64,000 nucleotides of DNA from CALNYZ01 sp942490945 (GCA_942490945.1 CALNYZ010000044.1:892024-956023), one strand, 5' to 3'; positions 9,794-19,201 are shown, counted from the first letter of the stretch. The notes: generated from the sequence alone by a model not told the origin. Made by a program: numbers and translations.

Positions 9794-9970
9794 ATGTCTA
9801 CGCATGACCAGATTGTAGAAGCCTACGAAGCCTATATTGCAGAGAACGAGAGTTTCGAGACCAAGAACGTCAAGGCCGCCGCCGCACGCGCACGCAAGGC
9901 GCTGGGCGAACTCGGAAAGCTGGCCAAAACCCGCCGGGCTGAAATCCAGGAAAAAAAGAACAACCTGTAA
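9794..9970 (+). CDS. histone H1-like small basic protein
   Basis: A 58-residue ORF begins with ATG at 9794 after a GGAG at 9784-9787. The sequence has an acidic N-terminal half (VEAYEAYIAENESFE) and a Lys/Arg/Ala-rich half (VKAAAARARKALGELGKLAK, then TRRAEIQEKK). This resembles the short bacterial histone H1/Hc1-type DNA-binding proteins seen in several environmental Gram-negatives. It would be a nucleoid-associated protein binding DNA without sequence specificity. The terminator at 10001-10030 follows directly, so it is a complete small transcription unit. Confidence 0.75.
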   Translation: MSTHDQIVEAYEAYIAENESFETKNVKAAAARARKALGELGKLAKTRRAEIQEKKNNL

Positions 9971-10000
9971 TCCTCTGACTTGAAATACAGCATTCATTAA

Positions 10001-10030
10001 AAGTCTCCCGAGTCAGGGGGAACTTTTTTT
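10001..10030 (+). terminator. Rho-independent terminator after the histone-like gene
   Basis: The left arm AAGTCTCCC (10001-10009) pairs with the right arm GGGGAACTT (10017-10025) with one mismatch and one G-U, followed by a T run to 10030. It separates the small plus-strand gene from the convergent inositol gene ending at 10039. Confidence 0.65.
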
Positions 10031-10038
10031 GTGCAGGG

Positions 10039-11934
10039 TTATTTGCGGGATGGGAAGGAAGAGGGCTCAAGCTGATTGAGGAGGAGGTTCTCTGCCTTCC
10101 CGAATGAGGCGGGGTCGTCGATGTCGACCCAGAAACGGTTGCCGATGTCCCAGGCGCGAGCCCGGCCCCGCCGGGCCAGCATCTGAATCGCCTGTGAAAG
10201 GGACGCGTCTCCGGATTCCCGGTAAAGTTTGTCGATCACCTCAAACAAACCGGTCCCGCAATGAAAGATGCCGGTATCGAATGCGTTGTATTCAGCAATC
10301 TGCTTGCCGATTTCAACAATTCTGCCGTCACGGGTGAGGACGCGGGTGACGTCATCCAGATTGATTCCGGTGTTGTCCAGGTTGGAGTCGACGGCCAGTA
10401 CAACCTCCTCGTTTGAAGGCGGCAGGGCGAGTAGATTGCGGGCGATTTCCGGGTCGAACAGGTGATCGGCCATCAGCAGAAGAAACGGTTTTTCGATGGT
10501 CCCGCGTGCTTTCAGAACGGAGGCCCCGTTGCCTTTTTCCCATTCGCTGTTGTGCAGGGTGGTCAGGGGAATCCCGAAGCGCGAGGCCAGGTCATCCAGG
10601 AACGGATCCAGGGCGCTGGCCTTGTAGCCGGTGACAACGAAAAACTCCTCGGCGCCGGCTTCCATGGCCAGGCTGATGACCCGCTCAATGAGCGGGACGC
10701 CGAACATGGGGGTGAGGGGTTTGCTGTCGCCGTGGGTGCGCAGTCGTTCCCCCCTGCCAGCGGCCAGGATCACGCATCGTTTACGGCCCCTGCCGGTATT
10801 GCGTATAAACGCCTCCGTCATGTTGAAGGCTTCGTTGTCTGTAAACTGATGCGGTGGGTGTTTGCAGAAACAGGCCGAGGGACCGGTCAACACGCCTCCC
10901 ACCTTGCGATCCAGGGCCAGTTTCACGCACCGGATCATGTCGATGGCCACGCCGGCGGAATTGGGCGAATCCTCCACCGACAGCCTCAGTTCCAGATTGA
11001 TCGGCACGTTGCCGAAAATCCTTCCCTCCATGCGGATGAAGGCCACTTTGTTGTCGCCCTGCCAGGGAACGTAATCGCTGGGACCGATGTGGATCTGGTC
11101 CGCAGACAGGCGTTCTCCGGCGACAGACTGCACCGACTCGGTTTTTGATTTTTTCTTGGACGCCAGCCGGTCCGGATTTTTCATATTCAGAAAATCCGTG
11201 TTGCCGCCGGTGTTCAACTGATAGGTGCGGTCCAGCCGGACTCCGCGTGTTCTGAAGAGATCCACCAGCATCCGATGGGTGATGGTGGCGCCCAGTTGCG
11301 ACTTGATGTCGTCGCCCACCAGGGGCAGGTTTTTTTCTTCGAAGCGTTTGACCCAGGCCGGATCACTGGCGATGAACACCGGGATGTTGTTGATGAATCC
11401 GATCCCGGCCTCCAGGGCGCATTCGGCGTAAAAACGCGTCGCTTCCTCGGAACCCACCGGAAGATAGTTCAACAGCATCTCCGCCCCGCTGTGCCGCAGA
11501 GCCCGGACGATGTCCTCCTGTGCCGGTTCCGGTGCCTGCGCGACCCGGAACGTTTTGTCGTCCTCCTGTGCGGACATGTGGGGCGCAACACCGTCCAGAA
11601 CCTTTCCCATCTGCACCGTCACGCCGGGTTGGGTGAAGTGATCAAAGAAAACAACGGCACAATTGGGTTTGGCGAACAGGGCTGTGTTCAGGCCGCGTCC
11701 GACTTTTCTCCGGTCGATGTCAAATGCCGCCACCACCTCGATATCCTCCGGACGGTAGTCGCCCAGACGCGGGTGCATCAGCCCGGTCGCTTCTTCCAGT
11801 TGTTCTCCCCGGTAATAATGAAGACCCTGGACCAGTGCGCTGGCGCAATTTCCGACACCGACAATGGCGATTTTTATTTTCGGCATTTTTGAATCCATCT
11901 CGCTCAATCCATCGGGAAAATTTTTCTGAGTCAT
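10039..11934 (-). CDS. fused myo-inositol-1-phosphate synthase and sugar-phosphate nucleotidyltransferase
   Basis: 631 residues in two domains. Residues 17 to about 385 match the actinobacterial-type inositol-3-phosphate synthase (Ino1), with IAIVGVGNCASALVQG, the YLPVGSEEA block, NNIPVFIASDPAW, GDDIKSQLGATITHR, NTGGNTDFLNM and HIGPSDYVPW. This enzyme turns glucose-6-phosphate into inositol-1-phosphate. From about 390 a MobA/GlmU-like nucleotidyltransferase begins with CVILAAGRGERLR and KPLTPMFGVPLIERV. It ends with AFDTGIFHCG and RFWVDIDDP and resembles CTP:inositol-1-phosphate cytidylyltransferase. The fusion predicts CDP-inositol synthesis for phosphatidyl- or di-inositol phosphate. The second activity is inferred from similarity and domain pairing. 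The ATG is at 11934, with alternative ATGs at 11898 and 11886. Confidence 0.88.
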   Translation of the reverse strand: MTQKNFPDGLSEMDSKMPKIKIAIVGVGNCASALVQGLHYYRGEQLEEATGLMHPRLGDYRPEDIEVVAAFDIDRRKVGRGLNTALFAKPNCAVVFFDHFTQPGVTVQMGKVLDGVAPHMSAQEDDKTFRVAQAPEPAQEDIVRALRHSGAEMLLNYLPVGSEEATRFYAECALEAGIGFINNIPVFIASDPAWVKRFEEKNLPLVGDDIKSQLGATITHRMLVDLFRTRGVRLDRTYQLNTGGNTDFLNMKNPDRLASKKKSKTESVQSVAGERLSADQIHIGPSDYVPWQGDNKVAFIRMEGRIFGNVPINLELRLSVEDSPNSAGVAIDMIRCVKLALDRKVGGVLTGPSACFCKHPPHQFTDNEAFNMTEAFIRNTGRGRKRCVILAAGRGERLRTHGDSKPLTPMFGVPLIERVISLAMEAGAEEFFVVTGYKASALDPFLDDLASRFGIPLTTLHNSEWEKGNGASVLKARGTIEKPFLLLMADHLFDPEIARNLLALPPSNEEVVLAVDSNLDNTGINLDDVTRVLTRDGRIVEIGKQIAEYNAFDTGIFHCGTGLFEVIDKLYRESGDASLSQAIQMLARRGRARAWDIGNRFWVDIDDPASFGKAENLLLNQLEPSSFPSRK

Positions 11935-12192
11935 AGCGGAGGACCAGCATACTGTAAATAGCCGTTCAAGTAATAGGGGAATTGGAAATCCCGGAGGATT
12001 GTGATTTTCCGCCGAAGCTTGAGTAGTTCTTTTAAAGCATTGAAAAATAGTGCATAATGCTACGCGTTATCGCCTGCGTTCGGGTGAGGATTTCTTCTCG
12101 CCAACCAGTGATTTTCCGCGGTCCCTGATCCGGGAATTCCATTTTTCCTCCAGTCTTTTTCCGGGGAGCCAAATGTTCAAAGAGGGAACACC

Positions 12193-13752
12193 ATGGCACT
12201 GACCTTTCAGGAAGAAATCGCCCTTCGGGCCGCGTTTATGGAAATCCAGCGGGAGCGCAAGCAATCGTTGCGGGCCATGTTTGAAGGCACCAGGCTGGTT
12301 CGCAAAAGCAAGCTTGAGGATGCCAAGGAAGTCGTCAAGGAAGCGAAGAAGGCCAAGAAAATTGTCGACCAGATTCCCGGCGTCAAGGCCCCGGACCTGG
12401 ACAATCCCTTCGGAAATTTAAACCTGAACCTGCTCAAGGGGATTGATCTCAAGAAACTGATCAACTTGCATATCCCCAGCCTGTCGCTTCCCGGCTGGGA
12501 CCTGGACCTGATCCCCGATATAAAAATCGGCGACCTGCCGGGGATCAACCTGCCCAGCATCAAGCTCAACTTAAAGGGAATTTTTAAACACCTCGACCTG
12601 CTTCCGGACATCTCCCTGAGAGCCCTGTTCTGGCAGATCGGGATGAAGTTTCCGCATATTCAACTGCCCTCGGTGGCCTTTGACCTCGGCAATATATTCA
12701 AGATCGATTTTCCCGATCTGATCCCGGACCTCAAACTCAAATTCCCTGATTTCTTCGATATCGACCTCAGCGTTGAACTGCCCAACCTGTCGATCCCGGA
12801 CATCAACCTGCCGCGCCTGGTGCCGCCGATCGATATCGACCTGCCGGACATTGACCTCCCCTCATTGGAACTTCCGGGCCTGAATGTTCCGAAACTGCTG
12901 AAGATTCCCGGTTTCAGCAAAGTCCTCAAACTGTTGCTCGAGTTGTTCGATGCGGTGGACCTGCCGGACGTCATCGGAGAGTTGGGGCTGGATTTCATTC
13001 AGGACTTTATCAAGTCCGCACTGCCCATCGTCCAGCAGGTGAAAAGTGGCTCCAAGGCGGCGAAAAGCTGGGGGAAGGCGGCGCAGGATCTGCACAAGGC
13101 CATGCGCACGAAAAAGCACAAACCTTTTATTCTGCCCGGGGACGCACGCGATGCGGTCGACGCCGTCAAATCATTGCTCAAGCAGAGTTCGGCGGAGCAC
13201 GCGACGCGGGCGACGATCGAGACGACGCAATTTGCCGTATCCACCGCCGGGTTGTTCGCCGACCTGGGAGGCGCCACGGGGCCGGCCACTTCCGCCGCCG
13301 CCTCGGTGGCCAAGATGTGCCAGAAGATCACCCTGTTTGCCATCGAATACAACCAGATGAAAAAGATCAACCATATCCTCAAGACCACCTCGGGGGAAGC
13401 GCTGTCTTCCAACATTTTCGATGTGTCCCCGCTTCTGGGGTGTTACTACCTGGCGAACAACACCACCAGCAACGTGCTGAACATCATGGTGCCCAATATC
13501 CTGGAAGACAACTGGATGCACGATGCGGCGAACAACAAGAAGAAACATCTCGATCCGTTGATCAAGGACTCGCAGACTTTTATTGGCCGGTCCCGGTATG
13601 TGCTGACGCCCATCCGCCAGAACAAGGGCATGTATGTCGAAAAATCGACCTTTGAAAAACTGAAGGCCCGGGCCGGGCTGGCGATCAAGAAAAAACTTGG
13701 CCGCGCTCCTTCTTCCGCCACCATCTCGACGCACAAATACATCGGGAAGTGA
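12193..13752 (+). CDS. Leu/Pro/Asp-repeat protein of unknown function
   Basis: 519 residues. The N-terminus (1-60) is a basic helical segment. Residues 65-250 are a degenerate repeat of about 10-14 residues built on LPxIxLP and DLPDIDLPSLELPG, with alternating hydrophobic and Asp residues. From about 255 the protein is helical with Ala-rich stretches, and the C-terminal 90 residues (LEDNWMHDAANN, YVLTPIRQNKGMY) look like a compact folded domain. There is no signal peptide. The repeat recalls AHNAK-type or beta-solenoid sequences, but I recognise no family. The ATG at 12193 is preceded by AAAGAGGGAACACC. It is divergent from the inositol gene. Confidence 0.75.
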   Translation: MALTFQEEIALRAAFMEIQRERKQSLRAMFEGTRLVRKSKLEDAKEVVKEAKKAKKIVDQIPGVKAPDLDNPFGNLNLNLLKGIDLKKLINLHIPSLSLPGWDLDLIPDIKIGDLPGINLPSIKLNLKGIFKHLDLLPDISLRALFWQIGMKFPHIQLPSVAFDLGNIFKIDFPDLIPDLKLKFPDFFDIDLSVELPNLSIPDINLPRLVPPIDIDLPDIDLPSLELPGLNVPKLLKIPGFSKVLKLLLELFDAVDLPDVIGELGLDFIQDFIKSALPIVQQVKSGSKAAKSWGKAAQDLHKAMRTKKHKPFILPGDARDAVDAVKSLLKQSSAEHATRATIETTQFAVSTAGLFADLGGATGPATSAAASVAKMCQKITLFAIEYNQMKKINHILKTTSGEALSSNIFDVSPLLGCYYLANNTTSNVLNIMVPNILEDNWMHDAANNKKKHLDPLIKDSQTFIGRSRYVLTPIRQNKGMYVEKSTFEKLKARAGLAIKKKLGRAPSSATISTHKYIGK

Positions 13753-13947
13753 CAGCCGGTTTCGTACCCTGGAATTTGACAGGGCATACTCTGAAAAACG
13801 ATTGCCTGATTGAGTTGCCCGAATAGTATCCTCGCCAGCCTTATTCCTCAGCCCCCAAACCCCGCCTTCCTGTGGTACAATGAAAAACCTTTAACAATTT
13901 ATTTATCAAGTAATTAAGTGGTGGTCGGGTTCGCCCGCCAACGGTCC

Positions 13948-15291
13948 ATGCTGAAAAAACTTCTCATCATTCCCGGGGTGGCCCTGGGGGTTGTTGCGTT
14001 TCTGTTTCTTGTGGAATCACGCGAAAAACCCCGTCAGGTTCCCGTGGCCGAGAGGGCGACCTCCGTTCGTTTCATCAAGGTCCCTGAAGTGGCCATTGTC
14101 CCGCGCGCCAGCGGGTACGGTTACGTCCGGCCCGCCCGCGTGTTTGAAGCCGTGGCGGAGGTGCCGGGCAAAATTATCGAAATGCGGAGCGGACTCAAAA
14201 CCGGAGTCTTCGTTGATGAAGGGGAGTCGCTGTTCCAGATCGAAACCGACTCCAGCCGCCTGGCGGTCAAACAACTGGAAGCTGACATGATGGCGGTGGA
14301 GGCCCAGCTGGCGGAACTGGATATCGTCGAAAAGGAAACCCGGCGCAAGCTCGAAACTGAAACCGGGTCGCTTGAGATCAACCGTCGGGAACTGGCCCGC
14401 AAACAGGAACTGGCGGACGAAGGGGTGATCTCGCAGGCGCAACTGGATGTTGAAAAGCAGAACCTGCTGGCGCGAAAAAACGCGGTGGAAAATTACCGGG
14501 GAGGGCTCGACCGTATCCCCAGCCAGCGACGGGCGTTGATGGCCAACCTCGAAAGTCTGCGCATGCGTCTTGAGGACGCGCGCATCATTTTGGAAAAAAC
14601 CGCCGTCCTGTCGCCCTTCGATGGCCGCATCGCGGAAGTCCATGTCGAAACTGGGCAGGCCGTCGGGCAGGGTAAGGTGCTGGCCGTCGTCGACAGCATT
14701 GAACGGGCTGAGGTGGAGGCACAGATTCCGCGTTACCTCCTGCGAAATTTCGTGCCGCTCTGGATGCTGGACTCGACCTCATCCGGTCGCAACGCATCCG
14801 AGAGGGAAAGGAAACTGTCCCACTTCAAGGCCCGGGTCATCCGTGAAACAGACGCCACTGAGACCGGATGGGTGGGACGGTTCACTCGCTTCGGAGAAAC
14901 CGATGCGAAAACGGGAACGGTGACGGTGGTGGTCGCGGTCGACGACCCCTGGTCGAGGAACACCGCGCGCAAAAAACCGCCGCTTGAAAAAAACCTGTAC
15001 TGTGAAGTTTTGCTGTACGGAGACCCGCTGGGCAAGCGCATCGTCATCCCGCGCAATGCCGTGCACGAGAATCACGTTTATCGGGTCAATTCTAAAAACC
15101 GGCTGGAGCGACGGGCGGTTGAAATTGAATTTTTCCAGGGGACGCTGGCAGTGGTGAAATCCGGCCTGAAGGCCGGGGACAGGATCGTCATTCAGGACCT
15201 GGTACCAGCCATTGACGGCATGCTTCTTACGCCGGAGGAAGATACGGCGTTTCTGAAATCACTGATAGGCGAAGCCCGGGGCATCTCCTGA
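13948..15291 (+). CDS. RND efflux periplasmic adaptor (membrane fusion protein, HlyD/AcrA family)
   Basis: From the ATG at 13948 there are 447 residues. The N-terminal anchor (MLKKLLIIPGVALGVVAFLFL) is followed by a lipoyl half-motif (GYVRPARVFEAVAEVPGKI), a coiled-coil hairpin (about 90-205), the second lipoyl half (LSPFDGRIAEVHVETGQAV) and beta-barrel and membrane-proximal domains. It links the inner membrane RND pump to an outer membrane channel. The stop lies five bases before the permease ATG, so the two form one operon. No outer membrane factor gene is in this window. A GTG at 13918 is an in-frame alternative. Confidence 0.92.
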   Translation: MLKKLLIIPGVALGVVAFLFLVESREKPRQVPVAERATSVRFIKVPEVAIVPRASGYGYVRPARVFEAVAEVPGKIIEMRSGLKTGVFVDEGESLFQIETDSSRLAVKQLEADMMAVEAQLAELDIVEKETRRKLETETGSLEINRRELARKQELADEGVISQAQLDVEKQNLLARKNAVENYRGGLDRIPSQRRALMANLESLRMRLEDARIILEKTAVLSPFDGRIAEVHVETGQAVGQGKVLAVVDSIERAEVEAQIPRYLLRNFVPLWMLDSTSSGRNASERERKLSHFKARVIRETDATETGWVGRFTRFGETDAKTGTVTVVVAVDDPWSRNTARKKPPLEKNLYCEVLLYGDPLGKRIVIPRNAVHENHVYRVNSKNRLERRAVEIEFFQGTLAVVKSGLKAGDRIVIQDLVPAIDGMLLTPEEDTAFLKSLIGEARGIS

Positions 15292-15295
15292 CATC

Positions 15296-18200
15296 ATGAC
15301 GCAACAGTTTAAATTCCTCCGCTTTTTTGCAGGACACCCGACAGCGGCGAATCTGCTGATGCTCATCGCGCTGTTTTTCGGATTCATCAGCATCGGCGAC
15401 CTGCGCCGGGAAACCTTTCCGGACTTTGCCCCGACCAAAGTGGAAATCTCGGTGTTGTACCCAGGCGCCTCGGCGGAAGAAATCGAGGAAGCCGTCAGCC
15501 AGCGTATTGAGCAGGCGGTGCGCGATGTCAACGATGTGGTGGAGATCAAGAGCGAGTCGCGCGAAAACATGGGGCGTGTGGAAGTGGAGATGCGCGATGG
15601 CGGGGACATCAGCCGTTTCCTGAACGAAATAAAAACCGAGGTGGAAGCGATCGATGATTTCCCGGAGGAGACCGAGGTGCCGGTCATTCGCGAGCTGGGG
15701 CGTACCGATTCCGTCGTCTCCATTGCCGTGTCCGGTCCCATGTCGGTGTCCGACCTCAAGCTTTATTGCGAGGAGATCAAGGACCGCCTCCTGTTGTTGC
15801 CGGAGGTTTCTTTGGTGGAAATTCTGGGATTCTCGGACCACCAGATCCGCATTCAGGTGCCTTCGGCGACGCTGATGCAGTTTGGCCTGAGCATATCGGA
15901 CATCACCGATGCCGTGGCCCGGCAGAATGTGGACCTGCCAGCGGGAACCCTGGAGACGCCGGACCTGGATATCATGGTCCGCTTTCAGGATGAGCGGAGG
16001 AGCCTGCACGGCTACGAGGACCTGGTCATCGTATCTCGCTCCACCGGTGAGGAAATTCGCCTCGGAGAGATCGCCACCGTCCATGATGTTTTTGAAAATG
16101 AGGAAGACCGCATCCTGTTCAATGGAGAGCGCGCCGGACTGATCAAGATACAAAAACTGAAAACCGAAGATTCGCTCAATATCATGAGTGTGGTGCAGGA
16201 ATTTCTCGCGCGGGAGAAACAACTGGCCCCGCCGGGCGTGCACTTCTCGCTCACGCAGGATCGCACCGATATCGTCCGCGACCGACTCACCATGCTCAGC
16301 AGAAACGGCTTGCAGGGTCTGGTGCTGGTGTTTGCCGTGCTGTGGCTGTTTTTCACCTTCCGGCTTTCCTTCTGGGTGGCGATGGGTCTGCCGGTTTCGT
16401 TCATGGCGACCTTTTTCGTCATGAAAAGTCTTGGCCTGTCCATCAACATGCTGACCATGGTGGCGCTCCTTCTGGCGCTGGGTTTGCTGATGGACGATGC
16501 CATCGTGATCTCTGAAAATGTCATGACCCAGTTGACCCGTGGAAAAAACGCCCTCGATGCGGCGGTGGAGGGCACGGCACAGGTGACCCGCGGCGTGTTC
16601 TCCTCCTTCATCACCACCCTGGTGGTGTTTGGCAGTATCCCGCTGGTTCTGGAAGGCGAAATGGGAAAAGTGCTCTGGGTCCTGCCTGTGGTCCTCATCG
16701 TGACCCTCACAGTCAGTCTGGTCGAGGCGTTTTTTATTCTGCCCAACCACCTGGCGCATTCGCTGAAGCATTTTGATCCTAAAAAGCGCAACCGTTTCCG
16801 CGCGGCATTCGAACGGCAGTTTGAAAACGTCCGGCATCGGGTTCTGGGGGGGCTGGTCGATCTGGCGGTGAACTGGCGTTACCTGTTCCTGGGGTTTCTG
16901 GTGGCGGGATTCATGATCTCGATTGGGATGATCGCAGGGGGTCGGCTGAAAATCATCGGCTTCCCGGAAATCGACGGTGATGTGCTGGAAGCGAGAATCC
17001 TCACGCCGCAGGGAACCCCGCTGGCGGAAATGGAACGGATTGTTCATCACGTGGTGACAGCGGTGAAGGGAGTCGACGCCGATCTCACGCCCCAGCAACC
17101 GGATGGGAAGTCGCTGGTGCAGAACATCATGGTGCAATACGGGCAAAACCGCGACGCCTATGAAACGGGGCCGCATGTGGCGACGGTATTCATCGACCTG
17201 CTCAAGGCGGAGGTGCGCACCGCCGACCTGGACACCATCACCGGTCGCTGGCGCAAGGCGGTGGGAACGATTCCGGGTGTGATCAACATCACCTACAAGG
17301 AGCCGGTCATCGGTCCCGGTGGATTACCGATCGATATTCGATTGCAGGGAAAGGATCTGGATGAACTCAAACACGCCTCCCTGGAACTGCTGGACTGGTT
17401 GCGCCGTTACGAAGGCGTGTTCGATCTGCAGGACGATTTGCGGCCCGGCAAGCCGGAAATCCGCGTGCGTCTTAAACCCGGCGCACTCGCCCGGGGGCTC
17501 GACGCTTCGATGATCGCCCGCCAGTTGCGCACCGCGTTTTTCGGCAGGACGGCCACGGAAATCCAGGTGGGGGACGAGTCCTATGAGATCGATGTGCAAC
17601 TCGCTGATGCCGACCAGGACAGCCCGGCGGACCTCGAAAACTTTTACGTCACCGATCGCGAAGGCCGGTTGTATCCATTAGGAGAGGTGGCCTACCTGGA
17701 GCAGGGCCGGGGCATCGCCCGTATTTTCAGGGTCGACGGGCAGAGGACGGTGTCGGTACAGGGCGACCTCAACATGCGGATTGCAAATTCCAATGAAATA
17801 CTCAAGGACACGCAACAGCGGTTTCTGCCCGGCCTGCTGGAACGCCATCCGGGGGTGACCTATTCGCTCGAGGGCCAGCAGAAGGAAACCGGGAAAACCG
17901 GACGGTCGATGATAAAGGCATTCATGCTGGGAATTTTTGGAGTGTTCGTTCTGCTCAGTTTTCAGTTGAAAAGTTACCTGGAGGCGCTGGTGGTCATGGT
18001 GGCGATTCCCTTTTCCCTGGCGGGGGTGATCTGGGGGCACATCGTGATGGGCCTGGACCTGTCGACCGTCAGTCTGATGGGGTTTGTCTCGCTGGCCGGG
18101 GTGGTGATCAACGACTCCATATTGCTGGTAGAGTTCATCCGCTTGGGTGTGGAAAAGGGATACGACGCGGTAAAAGCCGCGAAACTGGCCAGCCGTCTAC

Positions 18201-18511
18201 GCTTCCGCGCCGTTCTTCTCACCTCGCTCACCACCATCGCCGGTCTGGCGCCGTTGCTGTTCGAAAAAAGCCTGCAGGCGCAGGTGCTGATCCCGCTTGT
18301 CACCAGTCTGGTGTTCGGCCTGATCGCCTCCACAGCCCTGGTGCTGATCGTGGTGCCCTGTTTCTATTCGGTGCTTGCTGATTTCGGTCGGAACCCGGCG
18401 GGAGCTTCAAAACCCATCGGTCCGCCGCCCCCCGACCACCTCCCCCCGTCGCACGATGCAGGAGCGGGGGGAACACTGGACTCGGTGGCGGACACGTCTC
18501 AGCCAGCATGA
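15296..18511 (+). CDS. RND-family efflux transporter permease (AcrB/AcrD/AcrF type)
   Basis: 1071 residues, close to the family norm of about 1040. Two halves each carry one N-terminal membrane helix, a large periplasmic part and further helices. TM4 holds the proton-relay pair Asp-Asp (LGLLMDDAIVISENVM, about residue 400). In TM10 the equivalent of the AcrB Lys is replaced by Asn-Asp (AGVVINDSILLVEFI). Such changes occur in divergent RND branches, so the substrate cannot be inferred. The C-terminal tail is Pro-rich and hydrophilic. It is co-transcribed with the adaptor at 13948. Confidence 0.93.
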   Translation: MTQQFKFLRFFAGHPTAANLLMLIALFFGFISIGDLRRETFPDFAPTKVEISVLYPGASAEEIEEAVSQRIEQAVRDVNDVVEIKSESRENMGRVEVEMRDGGDISRFLNEIKTEVEAIDDFPEETEVPVIRELGRTDSVVSIAVSGPMSVSDLKLYCEEIKDRLLLLPEVSLVEILGFSDHQIRIQVPSATLMQFGLSISDITDAVARQNVDLPAGTLETPDLDIMVRFQDERRSLHGYEDLVIVSRSTGEEIRLGEIATVHDVFENEEDRILFNGERAGLIKIQKLKTEDSLNIMSVVQEFLAREKQLAPPGVHFSLTQDRTDIVRDRLTMLSRNGLQGLVLVFAVLWLFFTFRLSFWVAMGLPVSFMATFFVMKSLGLSINMLTMVALLLALGLLMDDAIVISENVMTQLTRGKNALDAAVEGTAQVTRGVFSSFITTLVVFGSIPLVLEGEMGKVLWVLPVVLIVTLTVSLVEAFFILPNHLAHSLKHFDPKKRNRFRAAFERQFENVRHRVLGGLVDLAVNWRYLFLGFLVAGFMISIGMIAGGRLKIIGFPEIDGDVLEARILTPQGTPLAEMERIVHHVVTAVKGVDADLTPQQPDGKSLVQNIMVQYGQNRDAYETGPHVATVFIDLLKAEVRTADLDTITGRWRKAVGTIPGVINITYKEPVIGPGGLPIDIRLQGKDLDELKHASLELLDWLRRYEGVFDLQDDLRPGKPEIRVRLKPGALARGLDASMIARQLRTAFFGRTATEIQVGDESYEIDVQLADADQDSPADLENFYVTDREGRLYPLGEVAYLEQGRGIARIFRVDGQRTVSVQGDLNMRIANSNEILKDTQQRFLPGLLERHPGVTYSLEGQQKETGKTGRSMIKAFMLGIFGVFVLLSFQLKSYLEALVVMVAIPFSLAGVIWGHIVMGLDLSTVSLMGFVSLAGVVINDSILLVEFIRLGVEKGYDAVKAAKLASRLRFRAVLLTSLTTIAGLAPLLFEKSLQAQVLIPLVTSLVFGLIASTALVLIVVPCFYSVLADFGRNPAGASKPIGPPPPDHLPPSHDAGAGGTLDSVADTSQPA

Positions 18512-18574
18512 AAAATCCGGGGCCACGGACCTGGGCCGTCTGGCGGCGCCTGCCAGACAACCCAAAAGTTCGCA

Positions 18575-19135
18575 TCACTCCGTAACGAATTCCACCCGGA
18601 CCGGTGTCGGGTTCCGGATCGTATCCAGAATTGGGGACCGCTCGGCCAGCTCCTTCAATACCGTGGCATTGGCATCGGAATTTACTTTGAAGCGGACGCG
18701 AATTTCCTTGTAGCCGCGACGAACGTTGGGGTCCAGATTGAGAAAACCCTGGATGTCCATGTCCCCCTCGTAATCCGATTCAATGGCTTCAACCTTGATT
18801 CCCTCCGCCGCGGCATGAAGTGAAAGCGAGGTGGTCATGCAGGAAGACAGGGCGGTCAACAGGTATTCCGCCGGGTTGGCCGACTGGTCCTGCCCCAGGA
18901 GGACGGTGGGTTCATCTGCCTGGTACTCGAAACATCGGTCTTCTCCCAGTTCCTGGCCGGTGCCGTAATACCCTCCGATTTTAATCTGGTTCTGACTGCC
19001 GTCCTTCCAGTGATTGCAGGCGCGGAACTGGAATTGAGCCAGTTCCGGGTTTTGCTTGAGGGCTTCAACCGACTCCAACATTTTTTCAGTGTCAAAACCG
19101 TTGATGAGTTTTTCCTGCGTGACTTGAGTCGTCAT
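18575..19135 (-). CDS. OsmC family protein
   Basis: 186 residues with the OsmC fold: GYYGTGQELGED, VLLGQDQSANPAEYLLTALSSCMTTSL, and a C-terminal VRFKVNSDANATVLKEL. OsmC/Ohr proteins reduce organic hydroperoxides with two cysteines. The first is present (LSSCMTTS, about residue 98), but at the second site the sequence is AERSPILD, with no Cys. It may therefore lack classical peroxidase activity, as in the thioredoxin-independent OsmC subfamilies. AAGGAG precedes the ATG. The gene follows a TetR gene on the same strand, and a copy of the TetR operator lies in its promoter. Confidence 0.9.
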   Translation of the reverse strand: MTTQVTQEKLINGFDTEKMLESVEALKQNPELAQFQFRACNHWKDGSQNQIKIGGYYGTGQELGEDRCFEYQADEPTVLLGQDQSANPAEYLLTALSSCMTTSLSLHAAAEGIKVEAIESDYEGDMDIQGFLNLDPNVRRGYKEIRVRFKVNSDANATVLKELAERSPILDTIRNPTPVRVEFVTE

Positions 19136-19167
19136 GGTGTGTCTCCTTGTTTGAAAGTAAAATTACC

Positions 19168-19184
19168 TTACTAGTTAGTTAAGC
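19168..19184. promoter_or_regulatory. putative TetR operator upstream of the OsmC gene
   Basis: CTTACTAGTTAGTTAAG, whose reverse complement matches the site at 19801-19817 in 16 of 17 positions. It sits 33-49 bases upstream of the OsmC ATG on the minus strand, across a possible -35 TTAACT. It is an imperfect palindrome around ACTAGT. Confidence 0.7.
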
Positions 19185-19201
19185 CCCTGGGCAAAAAAAA
19201 A

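Noticed and set aside
15227..17176. 649-codon minus-strand open frame
   Set aside because: It is the mirror of the RND permease. Its translation is His/Gln/Arg-rich with no domain, whereas the plus frame has full RND motifs.
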